The notes below the pieces were generated by a model that saw only the letters and a list, made by a program, of their open reading frames with translations, searched no databases and had not been told where the DNA came from. From Ipomoea triloba (lineage: Eukaryota; Streptophyta; Magnoliopsida; Solanales; Convolvulaceae), in assembly GCF_003576645.1 (NCBI RefSeq), contig NC_044917.1, positions 13,501,550 to 13,565,549 of the forward strand: a DNA stretch of 64,000 nt. The letters run 5' to 3'. Position 1 is the first letter of the stretch, and each line of letters begins with the position of its first letter. Shown here in pieces: positions 59,094-64,000 of this stretch. The position numbers and the translations under genes were made by a program.

Positions 59094-59303
59094 ATGGAAT
59101 ATACTTATTTTGATACTTTTACTGTCATGAAAAAACAATATAGAGAAGTCATAAGACAACTTAAAATATACAGACCTCTTGTTGAATAAAATCCAAACTT
59201 CAGTAAGAAAAACCTTTATGATAGACACTGTTATTATGCTTACAAACATTTACTTAGAGAAAAAACTTATTTTGAAAGACTTTTTGCAAAAGTAACTCAT
59301 TAA
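59094..59303 (+). pseudogene. Small viral ORF 1 of the array, broken by an in-frame stop
   Basis: An ATG at 59094 opens a 69-codon frame that ends at TAA 59301-59303, but TAA at 59187-59189 (codon 32) interrupts it. Length, Tyr/Phe/Lys-rich composition and placement match the four intact ORFs that follow, and its final stop is one base from the next start. It is therefore read as a decayed first member. Its function is unknown. The second copy at 60823-61032 has the same stop. Confidence 0.6.
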
Positions 59304-59304
59304 T

Positions 59305-59508
59305 ATGAATACTCCTAGGTATTCTAGAAACACTTTTCTTGTAAATATCAAGCATGCCAAGGCAAGCCTTGATTATTTATATAGACAACTTAGAAATTTT
59401 GAACTTGAGATACAAGACCCAATTGCTTTTAGACAACACCCTTACCAAAAAGCTTTGGTAAGATCTATAAGAGCTACTAGAAGTCTTATAACTGAATTTA
59501 CAGATTAA
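59305..59508 (+). CDS. Small viral ORF 2 of the array (67 aa), unidentified
   Basis: The frame starts one base after the stop of ORF 1. The product is basic, with helical segments (KHAKASLDYLYRQLRNFELE; ALVRSIRATRSLI) and no membrane segment. I do not recognise it. It follows the family plan: a helix, a short Pro/His or Asp/Tyr-rich linker, then a second helix. It is repeated identically at 61034-61237. Confidence 0.6.
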   Translation: MNTPRYSRNTFLVNIKHAKASLDYLYRQLRNFELEIQDPIAFRQHPYQKALVRSIRATRSLITEFTD

Positions 59509-59520
59509 TAAAATTTTCTT

Positions 59521-59730
59521 ATGAACTTTTTTGAAAGAAAATCAAACTTGAAACTTTACCATACATATTTTACTTCTCAAATGAAACAACACAAACAAGT
59601 TTTGAAAAACTTTGACTTTATTCCAAACAAGGAGTCAGATCCTTATTATACACAAACTTTGTTTTACTACACACAGGCAAAAGAAACTGTGAAAGAAATT
59701 GAAAATCTTCTTTCAAAAATAATACACTAA
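59521..59730 (+). CDS. Small viral ORF 3 of the array (69 aa), unidentified
   Basis: It starts 12 bases after ORF 2 and stops one base before ORF 4. The product is Lys/Tyr/Phe-rich with a central ESDPYYTQ linker and a C-terminal helix (ETVKEIENLLSKII). Its layout parallels ORF 4 and ORF 5, with an aromatic Y-Y pair in the linker. No known family comes to mind. The second copy is 61250-61459. Confidence 0.6.
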   Translation: MNFFERKSNLKLYHTYFTSQMKQHKQVLKNFDFIPNKESDPYYTQTLFYYTQAKETVKEIENLLSKIIH

Positions 59731-59731
59731 A

Positions 59732-59965
59732 ATGCTTTACACAGAAATGATAGCTACTTTGCAGTTAGAAAACTTAAATTACTTTGAGTCAATAGAAAAA
59801 TTAAAATTTCTTATTAACCATCATAGAGCTCAAACTAAAATATACAAAGAAATAACCACTGATATACCACGTGATGACTACTACTATACTTGTTTACATG
59901 AATATAACTTCCACAACTGGATGTATAAAATTTCTGTAAGCCTTATGTCAACTCTTATCTGTTAA
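59732..59965 (+). CDS. Small viral ORF 4 of the array (77 aa), paralogue of ORF 5
   Basis: The start is one base after the ORF 3 stop. The N-terminal helix has ATLQLENLNYFESIEKLKF, then HHR, KIY, an acidic/aromatic DDYYYT linker and a C-terminal LIC. Each of these has a counterpart in ORF 5 (AELQLEHLN, ELKSQLYHHR, KIY, DDYTDD, ITC), so the two are paralogues by eye. There is no Cys/His cluster that would suggest a zinc finger. The role is unknown. The second copy is 61461-61694. Confidence 0.65.
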   Translation: MLYTEMIATLQLENLNYFESIEKLKFLINHHRAQTKIYKEITTDIPRDDYYYTCLHEYNFHNWMYKISVSLMSTLIC

Positions 59966-59966
59966 C

Positions 59967-60212
59967 ATGAACTTAAAAGAACTAATAGCTGAACTACAAC
60001 TAGAACACTTAAATTTAAGCTATTCGGAAGCAATCAAAGAACTTAAATCACAGCTGTATCACCATAGAAACTTTGCAAAAATATACAACTTTATCATAAA
60101 AGATTATGATGATTACACAGATGACTTCTATGAAGAACACTTCTTAGAGTTCCACTACCATTCTTATATGGTAAAAAGAATTGAAAAAATATTCTCCATT
60201 ATTACTTGTTAA
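59967..60212 (+). CDS. Small viral ORF 5 of the array (81 aa), paralogue of ORF 4
   Basis: It starts one base after the ORF 4 stop. The stop TAA shares a base with the next ATG (taATG at 60210-60214). It is acidic in the middle (DDYTDDFYEEH) with helices on both sides. It aligns with ORF 4 over its full length with a few small indels. The second copy is 61696-61941. Confidence 0.65.
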   Translation: MNLKELIAELQLEHLNLSYSEAIKELKSQLYHHRNFAKIYNFIIKDYDDYTDDFYEEHFLEFHYHSYMVKRIEKIFSIITC

Positions 60213-60517
60213 TGGAAGACTTAAAAAGCAATATACAATACTTAAAAATTTCTTTTGATAAGATAGAAGAAAGAATAAAAAACTTAACTTTACAAGTAAA
60301 CACGATGATAGAAAAAATAGACTTAATACTTAAAGGAAAACAACCACAACAAACTCCAAACGAGTTTGACAACTTAAACAAAACAATAGACCAACTTTCC
60401 CAGAAGTTTTCACAAATTAAAGTGTCAACAGAAACTAGGCAACTTACAAAAAAGAAACAAACAAACTTCTTAGTATATAATCTTAAAGATTATAAAGAAG
60501 AACTAAATAAGAAATGA
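60212..60517 (+). CDS. Viral coiled-coil ORF (101 aa), possible virion-associated protein
   Basis: The frame runs from ATG 60212 to TGA 60515-60517, and that stop overlaps the next ATG (ATGA). The first ~50 residues form heptads with I/L at a and d positions (IQYLKISFDKIEERIKNLTL; MIEKIDLIL). A Pro/Gln linker and a second heptad run (LNKTIDQLSQKFSQI) follow, with a basic tail (TKKKQTNF). Caulimoviral virion-associated proteins are short and have an N-terminal coiled coil, so that is a reasonable but unproven analogy. The second copy is 61941-62246. Confidence 0.55.
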   Translation: MEDLKSNIQYLKISFDKIEERIKNLTLQVNTMIEKIDLILKGKQPQQTPNEFDNLNKTIDQLSQKFSQIKVSTETRQLTKKKQTNFLVYNLKDYKEELNKK

Positions 60518-60918
60518 GACCTTTTACAGGAACCTCAAGAACTATTTCTGAAGAACCAAGTTCTTCGAGAACCACAACTTTAGATCAAACTACTAGTTCC
60601 ACATCGGTAGGAAGACTTTTTAGACCTAATCAGAGTAGAAATACTCAGATTATAGAACAAATTATTAATATTGACAGAGATACTGAAGTAATGTCAAATG
60701 ACTTTATCAATACTTTGAGACCTTCTACTTTGTATAGAACTGGATTTATGCAGAATGACTCTAAAGGAGCATACCCCCCCCCTTACTTGGTATCAGAGCT
60801 TTTACGATTTCTGAGACATAAAATGGAATATACTTATTTTGATACTTTTACTGTCATGAAAAAACAATATAGAGAAGTCATAAGACAACTTAAAATATAC
60901 AGACCTCTTGTTGAATAA
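60514..60918 (+). pseudogene. Movement-protein start fused to leader at the duplication junction
   Basis: The first ~80 codons match the movement-protein frame at 62243. At about 60757-60770 the sequence switches to gagcataccccc and the second primer-binding site, and the frame runs on through leader and broken small ORF 1. It is a rearrangement product and not a gene. Confidence 0.85.
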
Positions 60919-62490
60919 AATCCAAACTTCAGTAAGAAAAACCTTTATGATAGACACTGTTATTATGCTTACAAACATTTACTTAGAGAAAAAACTTATT
61001 TTGAAAGACTTTTTGCAAAAGTAACTCATTAATATGAATACTCCTAGGTATTCTAGAAACACTTTTCTTGTAAATATCAAGCATGCCAAGGCAAGCCTTG
61101 ATTATTTATATAGACAACTTAGAAATTTTGAACTTGAGATACAAGACCCAATTGCTTTTAGACAACACCCTTACCAAAAAGCTTTGGTAAGATCTATAAG
61201 AGCTACTAGAAGTCTTATAACTGAATTTACAGATTAATAAAATTTTCTTATGAACTTTTTTGAAAGAAAATCAAACTTGAAACTTTACCATACATATTTT
61301 ACTTCTCAAATGAAACAACACAAACAAGTTTTGAAAAACTTTGACTTTATTCCAAACAAGGAGTCAGATCCTTATTATACACAAACTTTGTTTTACTACA
61401 CACAGGCAAAAGAAACTGTGAAAGAAATTGAAAATCTTCTTTCAAAAATAATACACTAAAATGCTTTACACAGAAATGATAGCTACTTTGCAGTTAGAAA
61501 ACTTAAATTACTTTGAGTCAATAGAAAAATTAAAATTTCTTATTAACCATCATAGAGCTCAAACTAAAATATACAAAGAAATAACCACTGATATACCACG
61601 TGATGACTACTACTATACTTGTTTACATGAATATAACTTCCACAACTGGATGTATAAAATTTCTGTAAGCCTTATGTCAACTCTTATCTGTTAACATGAA
61701 CTTAAAAGAACTAATAGCTGAACTACAACTAGAACACTTAAATTTAAGCTATTCGGAAGCAATCAAAGAACTTAAATCACAGCTGTATCACCATAGAAAC
61801 TTTGCAAAAATATACAACTTTATCATAAAAGATTATGATGATTACACAGATGACTTCTATGAAGAACACTTCTTAGAGTTCCACTACCATTCTTATATGG
61901 TAAAAAGAATTGAAAAAATATTCTCCATTATTACTTGTTAATGGAAGACTTAAAAAGCAATATACAATACTTAAAAATTTCTTTTGATAAGATAGAAGAA
62001 AGAATAAAAAACTTAACTTTACAAGTAAACACGATGATAGAAAAAATAGACTTAATACTTAAAGGAAAACAACCACAACAAACTCCAAACGAGTTTGACA
62101 ACTTAAACAAAACAATAGACCAACTTTCCCAGAAGTTTTCACAAATTAAAGTGTCAACAGAAACTAGGCAACTTACAAAAAAGAAACAAACAAACTTCTT
62201 AGTATATAATCTTAAAGATTATAAAGAAGAACTAAATAAGAAATGAGACCTTTTACAGGAACCTCAAGAACTATTTCTGAAGAACCAAGTTCTTCGAGAA
62301 CCACAACTTTAGATCAAACTACTAGTTCCACATCGGTAGGAAGACTTTTTAGACCTAATCAGAGTAGAAATACTCAGATTATAGAACAAATTATTAATAT
62401 TGACAGAGATACTGAAGTAATGTCAAATGACTTTATCAATACTTTGAGACCTTCTACTTTGTATAGAACTGGATTTATGCAGAATGATTC
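60768..62490 (+). repeat. Second copy of the 1729-bp primer-site/small-ORF block
   Basis: It repeats about 59039-60761 at an offset of 1729, including the C9 run, the primer-binding site (60788-60799), the broken ORF 1 (60823-61032), ORFs 2-5 (61034-61237, 61250-61459, 61461-61694, 61696-61941), the coiled-coil ORF (61941-62246) and the movement-protein start. All five intact small products are identical between copies. Confidence 0.95.
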
Positions 62491-62946
62491 TAGTTTAATC
62501 AAAACTCATAGATCAGAAATGCTCGAAATTCCAGACGGAAGAGCAGAAACTTTTAGCTTAATGACTGAAGAGAGTATCAAGCAACTTAAACTTAAAAAGA
62601 TGAATTATGTTCATCTTGGAATGATAACTGTTGTGATCAAAGGATTGATCAGAAAAGAGTACGGAGCTAAAGTACTTATAACTGCTTTAGATACTAGAAT
62701 CCAGGATTCAACTCAAGCTCAAATGATAGGAGCAATTGAGGTAGACATGAACAATAATGTAGGAGTACATTATTTACTTCCTGATTACACTATAGCTTTA
62801 AAAGATATCCACAAATTCCTTTTCCAAATCCAAACTAAAGGATTCGGAAACTTCCAAGGAGCAAACTTGTCAGTAGACATAATTTTCATTGGAAAATTAT
62901 CTACTCAAGTCTGTCCTAAATACAAAATCAAGATTGACAGTATTGT
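62243..62946 (+). CDS. Caulimovirid movement protein, N-terminal ~234 codons to the N
   Basis: The ATG overlaps the stop of the coiled-coil ORF. A Ser/Thr-rich N-terminus (~80 residues) is followed by the movement-protein core of the 30K superfamily: VHLGMITVVIKGLIR, ALDTRIQDSTQAQMIGAIEV, then DIHKFLFQIQTKGFGNF and VDIIFIGKLST. 30K proteins form or modify plasmodesmal passages for cell-to-cell spread. No stop or shift breaks this part. The C-terminus is lost: the reading frame continues across the single N at 62947 straight into reverse transcriptase, which is not a natural order. The capsid and protease between them are missing from the assembly or the insertion. Confidence 0.85.
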
Positions 62947-62947
62947 N
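62947..62947. other. Single-N assembly join inside the viral insertion
   Basis: One N separates movement-protein from RT sequence. The coding content that should lie between them is absent, so the N probably stands for a join of unknown length. Confidence 0.85.
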
Positions 62948-64000
62948 ATTAACAAAATACAAAATAGAAACTGGTTTTCAAAATTCGACTTGAAATCTGG
63001 ATTTTGGCAAGTTAAAATGCATCCAGAAAGCATAGAGTGGACAGCCTTTTCATGTCCATTAGGACTTTTTGAATGGAAAGTAATGCCATTTGGACTTAAA
63101 AACGCTCCTCAAAAATTTCAAAGAATGATGGATGAATTTTTTAAGGATTGCTATGACTTTACTTGCATCTATATAGACGATATACTTGTTTTTTCAAAAA
63201 CTAAAGAAGAGCATAGAGCTCATCTTTACACTATCTTTACTATTTTTGAAAAATATGGACTTATTGTTTCGAAAAAGAAAATGGAACTTTGCAAAAACCA
63301 TATTTCTTTTTTAGGAGCTGAGATAGGAGAAGGCACTATTAAACTACAACCACATATTTCTAGGAAAATACTTGAATTCCCAGATAAACTTGAAAACTTA
63401 AAACAATTACAATCCTTTCTAGGATTAGTAAATTACACTAGACCTTATTTTAAAGATCTTGCAAAACTCACTACACCACTTTACAATAAATCACAAACTA
63501 AAGGATATAGAAACTTTAATGACCAAGACATTAAAATTGTTCAACAAATAAAAGAAAAAATCCAACAACTTGAACCTATGGCTTTGCCATTAGATTCAGA
63601 CTACTTAATAGTACAAACTGATGGAAGTAAAGATGGATGGGGAGGAATACTTATTAAGAAACCAACTGAATATTCTCCTAAATCTACTGAAAAACTCTGT
63701 AGATACACTTCTGGTGTATTTAAGGAAAAAGGATACTTAACTTCTATGGATTATGAATTACTTGCTATTATTTATGTCCTGGAAAAATTTGCACTTTTTA
63801 TACTTTCAAGAAAATTTTTTACTATAAGGACAGATTGCGAGTCCATAGTAAAATTTGCAGACACTAAAAATGAAAGGAAACTTACTGCAAACAGATGGCT
63901 CAAATTCAGAGAATTTGTGCTAACTAGAGGTTTCCATATTAAATGGGAACATACTAAAGGAAAAGATAATAGACTTGCTGATATCCTTTCCAGAAACATT
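62948..64000 (+). CDS. Caulimovirid reverse transcriptase and RNase H (5' end missing, runs off the window)
   Basis: It is open from the N to the window edge. RT motifs in order: WFSKFDLKSGFWQV (first catalytic Asp), FGLKNAPQKFQRMMD, YIDDILVFS (catalytic DD), GLIVSKKKME, and FLGAEIGEG. The connection has LQSFLGLVNYTRPY. RNase H has QTDGSKDGWGG (Asp), MDYELLAI (Glu), IRTDCES (Asp) and LADILSRN (terminal Asp). All expected catalytic residues are visible, with no stops in 350 codons. The RT fingers and the aspartic protease are absent because of the upstream join. Its A/T-rich codon use matches the rest of the virus. Confidence 0.93.
   Translation, partial: MNKIQNRNWFSKFDLKSGFWQVKMHPESIEWTAFSCPLGLFEWKVMPFGLKNAPQKFQRMMDEFFKDCYDFTCIYIDDILVFSKTKEEHRAHLYTIFTIFEKYGLIVSKKKMELCKNHISFLGAEIGEGTIKLQPHISRKILEFPDKLENLKQLQSFLGLVNYTRPYFKDLAKLTTPLYNKSQTKGYRNFNDQDIKIVQQIKEKIQQLEPMALPLDSDYLIVQTDGSKDGWGGILIKKPTEYSPKSTEKLCRYTSGVFKEKGYLTSMDYELLAIIYVLEKFALFILSRKFFTIRTDCESIVKFADTKNERKLTANRWLKFREFVLTRGFHIKWEHTKGKDNRLADILSRNI

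Larger units (their letters stand above)
58311..64000 (+). mobile_element. Endogenous pararetrovirus (Caulimoviridae-like), rearranged, runs off the window
   Basis: Components in order: a 170-codon ORF; a tRNA-Met primer-binding site TGGTATCAGAGC (59059-59070); five small related ORFs; a coiled-coil ORF; a movement-protein start. Then a 1729-bp block repeats from the primer site through the movement-protein start (second site 60788-60799). A longer movement-protein frame, a single N (62947), and RT/RNase H to the edge follow. A movement protein combined with RT and without integrase is diagnostic of Caulimoviridae. Codon use is strongly A/T-biased. The left edge lies in the (TA)n at 58304-58322. 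Capsid and protease regions are not seen. The genus is not identified. Confidence 0.9.

Noticed and set aside
60514..60918. A distinct 134-codon viral gene
   Set aside because: It is a chimera of the movement-protein start and leader created at the duplication junction.
1..64000. tRNA, rRNA or known snRNA genes
   Set aside because: No cloverleaf-compatible A/B-box pair outside SINEs and no recognisable rRNA or snRNA sequence was seen by eye; a tRNAscan or Rfam search was not possible.

Overview
This is nuclear DNA from a flowering plant, in a draft assembly. The evidence is intron-rich genes with GT-AG introns, a chloroplast-lumen PsbP-family gene, a mitochondrial P-class PPR gene, AT-rich spacers, and dense copia, gypsy, LINE, SINE and MITE remnants. 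A eudicot, perhaps an asterid, is my guess; nothing here fixes the species. Two long N gaps (24880-25045 in poly-T, 32051-32312 in poly-C) and two single-N joins (47990, 62947) mark assembly seams, and several striking repeats lie at those seams.

Layout: 1-8450 is repeat-derived. It holds a degenerate Ty1/copia pol with its 3' LTR, a Stowaway-like MITE inside a local tandem repeat, a non-autonomous LTR element with a second element nested in it, and a gypsy-like 3' end. A nine-exon kelch-repeat gene occupies 8452-12859 on the minus strand. A 5'-truncated L1-type LINE with a 16-bp target duplication follows (13383-15421), then a solo LTR (16023-16796) and abutting Tourist-like elements. 18825-27072 has two organellar-protein genes, bL25m and ATP synthase subunit d (ATPQ). 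The 5' region of the bL25m gene is a partial duplicate of the ATPQ promoter, 5'UTR and intron 1 without the ATPQ coding exon. 30958-37132 has PPL1 (PsbP-like 1, minus) divergent from an intronless mitochondrial PPR gene (plus). All introns listed are inferred from splice motifs and unbroken reading frames.

37133-58310 has no recognisable host gene. It contains nested PIF/Harbinger-like MITEs, foldback elements, a dispersed ~2-kb duplication (42.8-44.8 kb and 55.7-58.3 kb) that gives empty and filled sites for two insertions, an identical 2.2-kb tandem block around a single N, a 243-bp satellite, a chromovirus remnant, and a minisatellite with a three-unit higher-order period.

58.3 kb to the right edge is an endogenous pararetrovirus (Caulimoviridae-like). 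It has a 170-codon ORF, a tRNA-Met primer-binding site, a run of five small mutually similar ORFs of 67-81 codons nearly head-to-tail, a coiled-coil ORF, a movement-protein domain, and a reverse transcriptase/RNase H that runs off the window. Of all features here, the small-ORF array is the best candidate for something undescribed.
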